From: Clostridiaceae bacterium
Lineage (GTDB): Bacteria; Bacillota; Clostridia; Lachnospirales; Lachnospiraceae
Reading direction: 5' to 3'
Length of the DNA: 64,000 bases
NCBI GenBank assembly: GCA_009911305.1
Contig: QXXC01000005.1
Span: forward strand, 62,001 to 126,000
Numbering within the stretch: the first letter of the stretch is position 1; each line of letters begins with the position of its first letter. Positions 9,273-17,852 of this stretch are shown here, one piece after another. The notes below the pieces were generated by a model. It ran no database searches. It had not been told where the DNA came from and saw only the letters and a list, made by a program, of their open reading frames with translations. A program made the position numbers and the translations under genes.

Positions 9273-10667
9273 CTATTCATCCCAATAAACCGGTTCCACC
9301 GGTCCTCTGGCCAGGGATTTGCCGTCATTATCTTCTCCGTCTATCTGCGTGATCTGCCCGCTGGAATTCGTTTTATATTTGGTGCCGCTGGAATCCTTTA
9401 CACTTCCGGATTTTACGATCTTTCCGGAGGTGTTGACCAGATAGATCTTGCCGTCGATATTGATCGCCTCATATTTGGTGCCGCTCTCGGCTTTCTGGAG
9501 CTTGCCCATATAATACAGATAGGTGTCTTTCACACCGGTGAAACCGCGGCCCATCTTGTTTCCGGTCTCTGTGAAGTAAAACTGGCTCTTGGAGCCGTCG
9601 CCTTCTTCGACTGTGCCTTTTCCTTTGATGACCGAGCTGGTGGCTTTGTCCGGGCCGAAGTAGTAGCATGCGTATTCGTCTGTATTGCCTACCTGGAGCT
9701 TTCTCAGGCCGTATACAGGATTTCCTTTTTCATTGAAGAGGTAGGTGATTCCGTTGATCTTCACCAGATCGCTCGTGGATGCTTCCTCAATGGGAGGGCC
9801 TACCTTGGGGGTGCCGTTGCTGGAGAAATAGTAGTATTCCACATCGCCGCCCAGATCCATGTTTAAATCGCTGTCCTCCGGAGGGGTGGTGGTGTACCAG
9901 CCGGTCTGTACGCTTCCGTTGTCCTGGAAGAAACGGTAGTTTTCAAAGCTTCCGTCCCCCTTGTCGCCCATATCTACCCAGCCTGTATGCATGGCGCCAT
10001 TGCCGTCAAAGCAGTAGTAAACACCGTCAATCTTATAGAGCTTGTAGTCCCCGCTTGATATATTGGGCGCATATTTCTTGCCGGAGCTCAAAAAGTAGTA
10101 CCAGTGACTGTCCTCGTCGTCCCCGAAGGGAACCACATCATTGCTGAAGGAATCGTCATCCGACCCCGGATCGCGCAGGAAGATCCAGCCGGTGCGCATA
10201 GCGCCGTCATCGCCCAGGTAATACGTGTCGTCATCCACCCAGCCTGTCTGCATAATGCCTTCCGAGTCAAAAAAGTAATACTTTCCGTCTATCTTGGACC
10301 ACCCGTCTGTCACGGCTTTTCCGCTGTTGGAAAAATAGTACCATACCAGATCGTTCTGCTCATCCCAGTTCGGGTTTTTAACCGGCAGCTTCATCCACTT
10401 GTTCGTTACCATGATGCCGTTGCCGTCAACGTAATAATCGTCGTCCGCCCAGGAATTTACAGCCATAATGCCCTGGCCGTTTAAGTATCTCCACAGGTTG
10501 TCTGCTCCTTTTCTCCACTCATTCGTAATTTTATTGCCATTCGCGTCCGTGTAGACCCAGTTCGTGCCGGACTGCTGCCAGCCTTCCGCCGCATATGACG
10601 TATAGGTCACGGTTCCAAGCGCCAGCACAGCGGAAACAGCCAGCGCCGCGATTCGTTTTTTCCTCAT
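9273..10667 (-). CDS. secreted choline/cell-wall-binding repeat protein
   Basis: 464 residues from the ATG at 10667, chosen because GGGAGGG lies seven bases upstream; a longer reading from 10715 has no such site. The N-terminus MRKKRIAALAVSAVLALGTV followed by TYTSYAAEGW is a Sec signal peptide. The rest is a string of aromatic-glycine repeats of the choline-binding type, e.g. WRYLNGQGIMAVNSW, YYFFDSEGIMQTGWV, YYCFDGNGAMHTGWV, YRFFQDNGSVQTGWY, some degenerate. No enzymatic domain is visible, so it is probably a surface protein that attaches non-covalently to teichoic acid or other wall glycans. It has its own promoter and is not in an operon. Confidence 0.85.
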   Translation of the reverse strand: MRKKRIAALAVSAVLALGTVTYTSYAAEGWQQSGTNWVYTDANGNKITNEWRKGADNLWRYLNGQGIMAVNSWADDDYYVDGNGIMVTNKWMKLPVKNPNWDEQNDLVWYYFSNSGKAVTDGWSKIDGKYYFFDSEGIMQTGWVDDDTYYLGDDGAMRTGWIFLRDPGSDDDSFSNDVVPFGDDEDSHWYYFLSSGKKYAPNISSGDYKLYKIDGVYYCFDGNGAMHTGWVDMGDKGDGSFENYRFFQDNGSVQTGWYTTTPPEDSDLNMDLGGDVEYYYFSSNGTPKVGPPIEEASTSDLVKINGITYLFNEKGNPVYGLRKLQVGNTDEYACYYFGPDKATSSVIKGKGTVEEGDGSKSQFYFTETGNKMGRGFTGVKDTYLYYMGKLQKAESGTKYEAINIDGKIYLVNTSGKIVKSGSVKDSSGTKYKTNSSGQITQIDGEDNDGKSLARGPVEPVYWDE

Positions 10668-10705
10668 ATAGAGCCCTCCCTCTTGTACGCAATAACTTAT
10701 AGAAC

Positions 10706-10734
10706 ATTTTATCAAGGGAGTATGAAATGTTCAA
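10706..10734 (-). promoter_or_regulatory. promoter of the repeat-protein gene
   Basis: TTGAAC (10734-10729), 17-base spacer, TAAAAT (10711-10706) preceded by TGA, reading towards the signal-peptide start 39 bases away. Confidence 0.65.
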
Positions 10735-10963
10735 GCAGAATAATCTTTCAATTTGATTACGATTTGTTACTGTCCGCACGCTCTGGAGCGTGTCTTTTGT
10801 GAGGGAAACGCCGCCAAACCGCATGTTTTACGGTTTGCGCGCATCGCGGCGCTTGTTACCGGGGGACAGCCCGGCGGGAATCCGAATTTCCTTGACTTTT
10901 CTATTGTAAGCCCTCAAAATATAGATACTATCATTCAGAAAAGAATTGGAGGAATATAAAATC

Positions 10964-11827
10964 ATGTGGATAGCTGACGGCTGGAAAGACTATACAGTAA
11001 TTGACTGCTCCAGAGGAGAAAAGCTGGAGCGATGGGGGGATTATACTCTTGTCCGACCGGACCCCCAGGTGATCTGGGACACACCCAGAACACACCGTGG
11101 CTGGAAGCGGATGAATGCCCACTATCACAGGAGCGCGCGCGGCGGCGGCGAATGGGAATTTTTTGACCTACCCGAGCAGTGGTCTGTCCGTTACAGGGAG
11201 CTTACCTTTCATTTGAAACCGTTCAGCTTCAAACACACCGGCCTGTTTCCGGAACAGGCTGCGAACTGGGACTGGTTTGGGGAGCGCATCCGTACTGCCG
11301 GACGCCCCATCCGGGTGCTGAATCTCTTTGCCTATACGGGCGGGGCCACGCTGGCTGCTGCCAAAGCCGGGGCCGCTGTAACCCATGTGGACGCCTCAAA
11401 GGGCATGGTTTCCTGGGCCAAAGAAAACGCCCGCTCATCCGGACTTTCGGACGCCCCCATCCGCTGGATTGTGGATGACTGCGTAAAGTTCGTTGAGCGG
11501 GAGATACGCCGCGGAAATCATTATGATGGGATCATTATGGATCCGCCGTCCTACGGGCGGGGACCAAAAGGAGAAATATGGAAGATCGAAGACTCCATCC
11601 ATCCCTTTGTCAGGCTGTGTACACAGCTTTTATCCGATCAGCCCCTGTTTTTCCTGATCAATTCCTATACCACAGGACTCGCGCCCTCTGTACTGACCTA
11701 CATGCTCTCTGTGGAGCTGATCCCCAGATACAAGGGCCATGTGCGCTCTGACGAGCTGGGCCTGCCGGTTAAGGAGAGCGGCCTCGTTCTCCCCTGCGGT
11801 GCGTCCGGGCGCTGGGAGGGCCGCTGA
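10964..11827 (+). CDS. class I SAM-dependent methyltransferase (RlmI/RlmK-like)
   Basis: 287 residues from ATG 10964, selected because GGAGGA ends ten bases before it; a TTG six codons upstream would overlap that site. The Rossmann motif I is VLNLFAYTGGATLAAAKAGA, the acidic ribose-binding residue is in VTHVDASKGMVSW, and motif IV is MDPPSYGRGPKGE. This combination is typical of the COG1092-like family that modifies 23S rRNA cytosines. Substrate cannot be assigned. It is a lone plus-strand gene between convergent and divergent neighbours. Confidence 0.85.
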   Translation: MWIADGWKDYTVIDCSRGEKLERWGDYTLVRPDPQVIWDTPRTHRGWKRMNAHYHRSARGGGEWEFFDLPEQWSVRYRELTFHLKPFSFKHTGLFPEQAANWDWFGERIRTAGRPIRVLNLFAYTGGATLAAAKAGAAVTHVDASKGMVSWAKENARSSGLSDAPIRWIVDDCVKFVEREIRRGNHYDGIIMDPPSYGRGPKGEIWKIEDSIHPFVRLCTQLLSDQPLFFLINSYTTGLAPSVLTYMLSVELIPRYKGHVRSDELGLPVKESGLVLPCGASGRWEGR

Positions 11828-11874
11828 TACTCCGCCGCCCGCGCCTTCTTACACAAAGCGTGTCTGGAAACGCT

Positions 11875-13107
11875 CTAACCGGAGTAGGCCATGGCCGCTG
11901 TCACATCCAGCATGCCGCCTGTGGCAACCTTTCCCTCTAATCCCTCCAGGCGGCGGACGGAACTTAAAATCCGGTTTTTGAGCTCCATCATTCCCAGAGC
12001 CGGGTCATAGGAGGCTATCATGGCCGCCGCTCCCGTGACCATCGGCGCTGCCATGGACGTACCGCTCATATAATTCACGCCTCCGCCGGATACCGTGCTC
12101 AGTATGTAGCTTCCCGGCGCCGCCAGATCCACATGCACAGCGCTGTAATTGGAAGCCGGGTCGAGCTGGCCGTCAAACTGCAGATTCGCCACGGCAATGA
12201 TATTTTCCAGATCAAAGCTCGCCGGATAGACCGGGCTGCTTCCGATGTCAATGCCATTCCCTGTCTGATCCCCGTTCCCCGCCGCTACCACAAACAGCAT
12301 CCCCGACTCCTTTATCGTGCGGTAGAGCTCTTCGCTGTAATGAACCGTCCCGAAGCTTAAGTTACAAATCTGAGCGCCGTTCGCCTCCGCGTACCGGATC
12401 GCGCGCGACACATTGCCCGCGGTGCCGATTCCCGCCTCCGTTCCCAGCGTCTTCAGCACCATGATCCTGACATAAGCCGGATCGCAGATCCCGGCGATCC
12501 CTTCTGAATTTCTTGCCGCTGCGATCGTCCCTGCGGAATGCGTCCCGTGATCATCCTCTTTTCCCGAAAAGACTGCCGCATTATCGGCATAAAAATTCCA
12601 CCCGTAGTAATCGTCCACATATCCGTTTCCGTCATTGTCAATGCCGTCTCCCGGTATCTCATCCTCATTGATCCAGATAGAACTGCTCAGTTCGGGATGA
12701 CTGATGTCCACCCCGGTATCGATAAGCGCCACTGTAATCGGACGCTTGCCCTCTTTCGCCGCATATTTCTCCCATGCGGGAAGGATATGAATATCAATGC
12801 CTTCCACAGACAATACGTCGGTGCTCCCTGCCTCAGACGGGCCGCCCTCTGCGCCCGCGTCCCCGGCGGCAAGCTGCCCGGCAGACACCAGCCTGAAAAA
12901 TCCGTTATTCTGCAGAGCCCACTGATAGCTCCCGTAATAATCTGACCAGGGCATCGTATTATAATTCGGCCCCAAAAAATAGGACTGCTTGCGGATCTCT
13001 CCTTTTCCTGCCTCTGTGTTCCCGGCCATGCATACAAGCGCTCCGGCCAGCGCCAGCGAAACGGCCGACTTTAATCTGCTTCTGACTCCTGCTATTGTCC
13101 TTCTCAT
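11875..13107 (-). CDS. secreted subtilisin-family serine protease (S8)
   Basis: 410 residues. The N-terminus has a basic stretch followed by SAVSLALAGALVCMAG, a signal peptide. The S8 catalytic triad is complete: Asp in VALIDTGVDISHP, His in DDHGTHSAGTIAA, Ser in SGTSMAAPMVTGAAA; the oxyanion Asn is in VVAAGNGDQTGNG. The roughly 90 residues before the catalytic domain may be a propeptide. Its ATG overlaps the stop of the upstream GH13-like gene (ATGA), so the two are translationally coupled. Likely an extracellular protease; substrate unknown. Confidence 0.9.
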   Translation of the reverse strand: MRRTIAGVRSRLKSAVSLALAGALVCMAGNTEAGKGEIRKQSYFLGPNYNTMPWSDYYGSYQWALQNNGFFRLVSAGQLAAGDAGAEGGPSEAGSTDVLSVEGIDIHILPAWEKYAAKEGKRPITVALIDTGVDISHPELSSSIWINEDEIPGDGIDNDGNGYVDDYYGWNFYADNAAVFSGKEDDHGTHSAGTIAAARNSEGIAGICDPAYVRIMVLKTLGTEAGIGTAGNVSRAIRYAEANGAQICNLSFGTVHYSEELYRTIKESGMLFVVAAGNGDQTGNGIDIGSSPVYPASFDLENIIAVANLQFDGQLDPASNYSAVHVDLAAPGSYILSTVSGGGVNYMSGTSMAAPMVTGAAAMIASYDPALGMMELKNRILSSVRRLEGLEGKVATGGMLDVTAAMAYSG

Positions 13108-15215
13108 GTATTTCTGTCTCTTCCTCCGCCTTTCCCTCTCTCTTCTCCTGTAAACGCTTCCGATATCTGCGGATCTTCGATTCTGTTCTCTGCATCCGCC
13201 TGATTTGCCGTCCCTGCGTCCTCTTTGGAGCCGGAAGGCTTTTCGTCGGCATCCGGCCTTTGTGTCCCGCTTTCCGGAATGGAGTTCTGGATGTATGCGT
13301 CTTCACCGCCCCTGCCTCTGCAAAGGCCAATAAATACCAGAATGCTTCTGGCCGGAATCAGGCAGCTTTTTTGATTCTCCAGAACCGGCTCGCTCCCCTC
13401 GGGATAGATTCCGTTTGCCCTGGCGTCATCCGTATTGAACGACATATGCCAGCGCATCCCTTTCGGGAGCTTGGGAAGCGCAAACTCATGCGGCTCCCAG
13501 TGCATATTATATGCGACAAAGAAATAGTCGTCCGGCGTCTGATCCGCCTTCCTCCCGTATTCCCCGCAATACATAATGCCAAGCTGGCGGCGGAAGCTCT
13601 CGAACTCCGGACACCAGGCCCTGACCCCGTGATACGATACATCCGGATGGCCGCAGACCAGATAGTCAATATTTTTCGGCTCTGTTTCCATATGGAAGAC
13701 AGGGTGCTTTTTCCGGAAAGCGATTGCATATCTGACAAATTCCAGCAAATCCTGATTACTCTTTACCAGATTCCAGTTAAGCCAGGAAATATCATTATCC
13801 TGACAATAGGAATTATTGTTTCCTCCCTTGGAATTTCCGAATTCGTCGCCGGCCATGATAAGCGGCGTTCCCTGGCTTAACAGCAGGAGCAAAAATGCAT
13901 TTCGGAGCTGCCTGCGGCGCATCTGTTTGATCTTCATCTTCCTGGACGGGCCCTCGGCCCCGCAGTTCCAGGTGCAGTTATAATCGCTCCCGTCCCGGTT
14001 ATCCTCCCCGTTTGCCTCATTGTGCTTCTGTTCATAGGAAACCATGTCCATCATGGTAAAGCCGTTTGTATTCGCCATATAATTCACGACTCCGCATCCG
14101 CCCGGATTTCTGCGGCTGCGGAAAATCATATTATTGATCTGGCCCTCGTCGCCCTTCAGAGCCCGGCGCATATCGATCATAAAGCCGTCATTGTACTCGC
14201 CGAAGCGGCGGGCCGCCGCCTGCCCGGCTTCCATTTCCCGCCGCGTCCCCGTTTTTCCCGGCGCAAGGCCGTCCCAGGAAACTGCAAACAGCTTTGTGTC
14301 CGCCAGCAGCGGATCATCGGCCAGAAGGGCCGTCGGAGCCGCCCCCACCAGATGGACGCCGTCCACGTGATATTCACGAACCCAGAAGCGAACCGCCTCC
14401 TGCACAAGGCCCGCGCTCTCCTTTCCCGTAAAATACAGCTCAATGATCAGCTCGATCCCGTTTTGATGCAGCGTCTTCACCAGATCCTTAAATTCACGGC
14501 ACGGCGATTTTCCTCCGGGAACGGCCTTTCCTGACGCATAAGCCGCCTTCGGCGCGAAATGCCACCCTTTTGCATAGCCCCAATAGTTCAGCTTTCCTTC
14601 CGGTATCGGGGGGGCGTACGGATTCTTTGCCTCCTTTGTCTCTGTCATCCGCTCTTCAAATTCATTGGGGGGCATCAGCTCAAGCGCCGTTATCCCCAAT
14701 TCCTTCAGGTACGGAATTTTTGCCAGAATAGCCCGAAAGGTTCCCCTGTCCTCGATCTTGGAGGAACTGTGCATGGTAAAGCCCCTCGTGTGAATGCGGT
14801 AAAGAATCATATCCGTGAAAGGCTGTTTTAATGGCTTATCACCTTCCCAGTCATAGGGGGCAGACTCAAAAAGGCATCGGACCGGCCGTCCCGGCAGCGC
14901 TCCGGCTCCCCACCGCTCCCGGCCGGAATATGCCCGGCCGTACGGATCCACAGTCTCCCTTCCATCGATCTTCAGGCAGTATTCCAGCCCGCTAAAATCC
15001 TCTGCCAGTAAATCCATGGACCATACATTGCCAATCCTCTGTTCCTGGGGAAACGGAATCTCCCTTGCCCTTTTCCCCCCTTTTTCATAAACCAGCAGGC
15101 TGCAGCTTTTCCCGGAAGCCACAGTACAGATACGAATTCCACCCTCAATTCCAGTAATGCCCGGCACATAGCATCCACCGCTATGCTGCGCCGTCTTAAT
15201 TTTGTCTGCTTTCAT
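13104..15215 (-). CDS. isoamylase/GlgX-like GH13 protein with lost catalytic residues
   Basis: 703 residues. An N-terminal CBM48-like domain (about 10-115) precedes a GH13 barrel resembling glycogen debranching enzymes: ALELMPPNEFEER, LNYWGYAKGWHFAPKAAYA, EQKHNEANGEDNRDGSDYN and GTPLIMAGDEFGNSKGGNNN are clearly GlgX-type. The active site is not conserved. Region I (usually DxxxNH) is IELYFTG at about 258-264; region II (FRFD nucleophile) is GVHLVG at 286-291; region III (AEPWD acid) is AVSWD at 311-315; region IV (HDGFT) is TNGFT at 383-387. All three catalytic carboxylates are gone while the frame is intact. The last 60 residues are hydrophilic low complexity. It may bind alpha-glucan or act non-enzymatically. 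Confidence 0.85.
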   Translation of the reverse strand: MKADKIKTAQHSGGCYVPGITGIEGGIRICTVASGKSCSLLVYEKGGKRAREIPFPQEQRIGNVWSMDLLAEDFSGLEYCLKIDGRETVDPYGRAYSGRERWGAGALPGRPVRCLFESAPYDWEGDKPLKQPFTDMILYRIHTRGFTMHSSSKIEDRGTFRAILAKIPYLKELGITALELMPPNEFEERMTETKEAKNPYAPPIPEGKLNYWGYAKGWHFAPKAAYASGKAVPGGKSPCREFKDLVKTLHQNGIELIIELYFTGKESAGLVQEAVRFWVREYHVDGVHLVGAAPTALLADDPLLADTKLFAVSWDGLAPGKTGTRREMEAGQAAARRFGEYNDGFMIDMRRALKGDEGQINNMIFRSRRNPGGCGVVNYMANTNGFTMMDMVSYEQKHNEANGEDNRDGSDYNCTWNCGAEGPSRKMKIKQMRRRQLRNAFLLLLLSQGTPLIMAGDEFGNSKGGNNNSYCQDNDISWLNWNLVKSNQDLLEFVRYAIAFRKKHPVFHMETEPKNIDYLVCGHPDVSYHGVRAWCPEFESFRRQLGIMYCGEYGRKADQTPDDYFFVAYNMHWEPHEFALPKLPKGMRWHMSFNTDDARANGIYPEGSEPVLENQKSCLIPARSILVFIGLCRGRGGEDAYIQNSIPESGTQRPDADEKPSGSKEDAGTANQADAENRIEDPQISEAFTGEERGKGGGRDRNT

Positions 15216-15247
15216 TCGTCACTCCCCCATCTTCCGTACCCTGTCGG

Positions 15248-16009
15248 CTATTCAGTTTTCAGCAGCAGTTCCACAGGACAGTGATCCGAGCCAAAGATTT
15301 CCGTATGGATCGACGCGCCGTACAGACGCTCCTTTAAGCGCTCAGAAGCGCAGAAGTAATCAATACGCCATCCCGCGTTCTTCTCCCTCGCCTTAAAGCG
15401 GTACGACCACCATGAATAAACCCCTTCCTGCTCCGGACAGAACCAGCGGTACGTATCAATATAACCCGCATGCAGAAGCGCCGTAAATTTTTCCCTCTCC
15501 TCATCCGTAAATCCCGCATTCTTCCGGTTCGTCTTCGGGTTCTTCAAATCAATCTCCTGATGCGCTACATTCAAATCACCGCAGAAAATCACTGGCTTTT
15601 TTTCCTCCAGAGAACCTAAATACCTCCGGAAATCGTCCTCCCAGCGCATGCGGTAAGGAAGCCTTGCAAGACCCTCCTGGGAATTCGGAGTATAACATGT
15701 CACGACATAGAAGTCATCGAATTCCGCCGTGATGACGCGCCCCTCCTGATCATGTTCCTCCACTCCCATCCCGCAGCAAACGGAAACCGGTTTTTCCTTT
15801 GTAAACAGAGCTGTGCCTGAATAGCCTTTCTTCTGTGCATAATTCCAGTATTGATAATATCCGTCCAGATCTAGCGTAATCTGTCCGTCTTGAAGCTTTG
15901 TCTCCTGTATACAGAATACATCTGCGTCCAGCTCCCTGAATCTGTCCAGAAAACCCTTGGAAACGCAGGCCCTAATCCCATTCACGTTCCAGGAAATCAG
16001 TTTTTTCAT
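15248..16009 (-). CDS. xth: exodeoxyribonuclease III
   Basis: 253 residues. It has the complete ExoIII/AP-endonuclease motif set: ISWNVNGIRACVSKGF, CIQETKLQDGQ (metal-binding Glu), FCGDLNVAHQEIDLKNPK (active-site Asp and Asn) and SDHCPVELLLKTE (Asp-His). It acts in base excision repair at abasic sites and as a 3'-5' exonuclease. The GlgX-like gene follows 32 bases after it. An extended -10 (TGATATACT, ending at 16312) lies about 300 bases upstream. Confidence 0.95.
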   Translation of the reverse strand: MKKLISWNVNGIRACVSKGFLDRFRELDADVFCIQETKLQDGQITLDLDGYYQYWNYAQKKGYSGTALFTKEKPVSVCCGMGVEEHDQEGRVITAEFDDFYVVTCYTPNSQEGLARLPYRMRWEDDFRRYLGSLEEKKPVIFCGDLNVAHQEIDLKNPKTNRKNAGFTDEEREKFTALLHAGYIDTYRWFCPEQEGVYSWWSYRFKAREKNAGWRIDYFCASERLKERLYGASIHTEIFGSDHCPVELLLKTE

Positions 16010-16030
16010 TCCTTCTTCTCCTTATGCCGC

Positions 16031-16196
16031 CTAGTGTTCCATCCAGCCAGTAATTGGATTGTCAGTGCCGTATATTTTGTCAGCCTGCAAGGCGGAGGAA
16101 GGAGGCGATGCGGTGGCATCGTTGACTGACGACAACGCAGCAGATGGCAAAATAGGCGGTTCTGACAATCCAATTACTGGCTGGATGGAACACTAG
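16031..16196. repeat. large hairpin repeat with 35-bp perfect inverted arms
   Basis: The arm beginning CTAGTGTTCCATCCAGCCAG at 16031-16065 is repeated as its exact reverse complement at 16162-16196. The interior continues to pair imperfectly (GCCGTATATTTTGTCA against TGGCAAAATAGGCGGT), so the whole 166 bases can fold as one cruciform or long RNA hairpin. No ORF is present. It looks like a non-coding dispersed palindromic or MITE-like element; copy number in the genome is unknown from this window. Confidence 0.85.
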
Positions 16197-16218
16197 AGCG
16201 TGTTTGAAACATGCTCTA
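16192..16218. repeat. 27-bp near-perfect palindrome (CTAGAGCGTGTTTGAAACAT family)
   Basis: CTAGAGC-G-TGTTT-G-AAACA-T-GCTCTAG abuts the long inverted repeat. The sequence TAGAGCGTGTTTGAAACAT occurs again at 61508-61526 upstream of the marR gene, and related AGCGTGT/CGCTCT palindromes lie at about 10778 and 11858. It is probably a small dispersed palindromic repeat. Confidence 0.65.
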
Positions 16219-16403
16219 GCGGAGTTCTGTCATTCCCACAAAATTCCCGCTCACAGAAAATATCCCGCCAAATCGCATACTGAATCATAATTCGTCTTTT
16301 CCTATGTATTTAGTATATCATTTCATCCGGAAATATGGAAGAGAAATCGTACGACAATCCATAAATTGCGGTATCCGGGGTGTTTTTCACATGCGAGCGT
16401 GTT

Positions 16404-16818
16404 TCACAAAATCTCAAATTCCGCCTCGGCAAGCAGCCAGTTCGCGCGGAACAGCCGCATAAGCTGCCAGTATCCGGCCCCGGAAAGTCCGAGCTCCTTT
16501 ATCAGCGCAAAGGTCGCCCGCATGCTCCGGACATCCTCAAACCACACCTCATGCAGAATTCCATACTGCCAATACCGGAAATACGGACATTTCGCGACCT
16601 CGTCAAACTGAATCGGCACACCGTGGTCGATTGCCAGACGGAGCGCATCCGTATAGCCCAGGCTCACCGCTTTTGTCACACCACGCTCATAAGGAAGCGG
16701 CCAGTCATAGCCGTAATTCGGCACGCCCAGCCTTATCTTATTCCGCGGAATCTCCGTCAGGGCATATTCCGCCACGCGGCGGACCATGTTCAGGGGAGCT
16801 ACGGCCATAGGGGGGCCG
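16404..16818 (-). pseudogene. 3' half of a LysM-GH18 gene interrupted by a mobile element
   Basis: This encodes the C-terminal 137 residues of a glycosyl hydrolase family 18 protein of the YaaH/SleL kind (YGPPMAVAPLNMVRRVAEYA, RLGVPNYGYDWPLPYERG, AGYWQLMRLFRANWLL). It has no start of its own; upstream reading continues into the element as foreign sequence (HKSIGSYTY). It is in the same phase as the 5' half at 21319-22058 across the shared core. Deleting the intervening 4,500 bp regenerates a 384-codon gene (MTYEWGYTYGPPMAVAPLN at the joint). See the 5' half for domains. Confidence 0.92.
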
Positions 16819-16848
16819 TATGTATATGAGCCGATAGATTTATGGTAA
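16804..16848. other. left attachment site of the integrated element
   Basis: Core TATGTATA at 16819-16826 (TATACATA in the GH18 gene direction). To its left lies chromosomal GH18 sequence (GGGGGGCCG side). To its right the element arm starting TGAGCCGATAG (16827-16848) is the inverted counterpart of the arm at the right end, with 20 of 22 positions matching. Confidence 0.88.
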
Positions 16849-16939
16849 TGTTGGGAGCGATAAAGCAATATTTGTCACTACAAAACGGACTGCTAACATA
16901 TTATAACCCGGTTCTGCCATTTGCAAACTCGGATTATAG

Positions 16940-17040
16940 CACAGTTTATGTGAAACATAATACCATGATGTTAGGGGCAAAAGGCCTTTTGACCCCTCTG
17001 ATACCAGATTGCTCCGTACTTTGTACTCCCGCAATCCTCA
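16940..17040 (-). repeat. copy A of a structured intergenic repeat
   Basis: Read on the minus strand, this contains GGATTGCGGGAGTACAAAGT followed by ACGGAGCAATC, then GGGGTCAAAAGGCCTTTTGC, then CATCATG. It matches, with few changes over about 75 bases, the plus-strand sequence at 53287-53365. Each copy can form a GGATTGC/GCAATCC hairpin and a GGGGTCAAAAG/CTTTTGACCCC hairpin. With the attachment site it accounts for most of the gene-free left end of the element (16849-17324). Confidence 0.8.
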
Positions 17041-17324
17041 TACCATACAACAAATAAGTCTCAAAAATTTGACAAAATAATATCGGGGTTACAGAGCCTG
17101 TGGGGATCTTTTTTTAAGTTAAACCCCCTCGCCACAATAAGCCGCCTCCGCTTTGATATCATGAGAGAATCCCCTATGTTATATAGCAGATTTTTAAAGC
17201 AGTTGCCAAAAGATGTATTGAAAATGAAGATATATAAATTTGACAAATTACTTACTAACCTATATAATTATTACTAAATAAATAGAATTTTTTTCCATAT
17301 AATTTGTCAGCGGGAGGAATAAAT

Positions 17325-17852
17325 ATGACAAACAGTACATTAAGTCAACTCTTAGAAAATTTAGGGGGAGAAAAAAACAAAGGTAGTAATGTTAACACCA
17401 GTGAATTTAAAATCAATAATAATGTAATTTATTATTCCTGGGATAATAAACGTGAAACAGCGCTTCAAATCGCTAATATCTCACAGATCGATGTTGGACC
17501 AGCTCCTAAGGAAAAAATTTCGAGTGGAATTTTATTTGTTTTCATGATTGGTATTATCGGTATGGCAATGCATCTTTTCTTATTTGGATTAATTATGATA
17601 GCTCTTGGCGGTGTAATAATATATATGTATGCCCAAAGAAATCAACAGGCGGGAGATAATTTAATCATTCATTTAAATAATGGTAATTACTTTCTTTTTA
17701 ACTTCAAAGATAAAGTGTTTTTGACAAGAGTATTTAATGTACTCATTGATTGTATTAATGATAAAATATCAGGAGAAACTATAATAAATATTTCCAATAG
17801 TACAATTCAATCCAGTACGATTGGTAATCATAATCAGGTGGTGAATTCATGA
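17325..17852 (+). CDS. two-TM protein with PH-like/DUF6232-like layout, element cargo
   Basis: 175 residues from ATG 17325, which has GGGAGGA seven bases upstream; a reading from 17304 lacks a site. A beta-rich segment (VIYYSWDNKRETALQIANIS, about 34-58) is followed by a transmembrane hairpin at about 66-103 (ILFVFMIGIIGMAMHLFLFG and IALGGVIIYMY). A second soluble segment follows (DNLIIHLNNGNYFLFNFKDK, FNVLIDCIND, 111-146), then a short asparagine/serine tail NISNSTIQSSTIGNHNQVV. The order strand block, TM pair, strand block resembles DUF6232-type proteins by recollection only. It is much more AT-rich than the host genes. The stop overlaps the next gene's ATG. Function unknown. Confidence 0.8.
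   Translation: MTNSTLSQLLENLGGEKNKGSNVNTSEFKINNNVIYYSWDNKRETALQIANISQIDVGPAPKEKISSGILFVFMIGIIGMAMHLFLFGLIMIALGGVIIYMYAQRNQQAGDNLIIHLNNGNYFLFNFKDKVFLTRVFNVLIDCINDKISGETIINISNSTIQSSTIGNHNQVVNS

Noticed and set aside
16404-16868. A 154-codon reading frame as an independent gene
   Set aside because: Its first codons are element sequence, there is no ribosome site, and the remainder is the missing C-terminus of the GH18 gene at 21319-22058.
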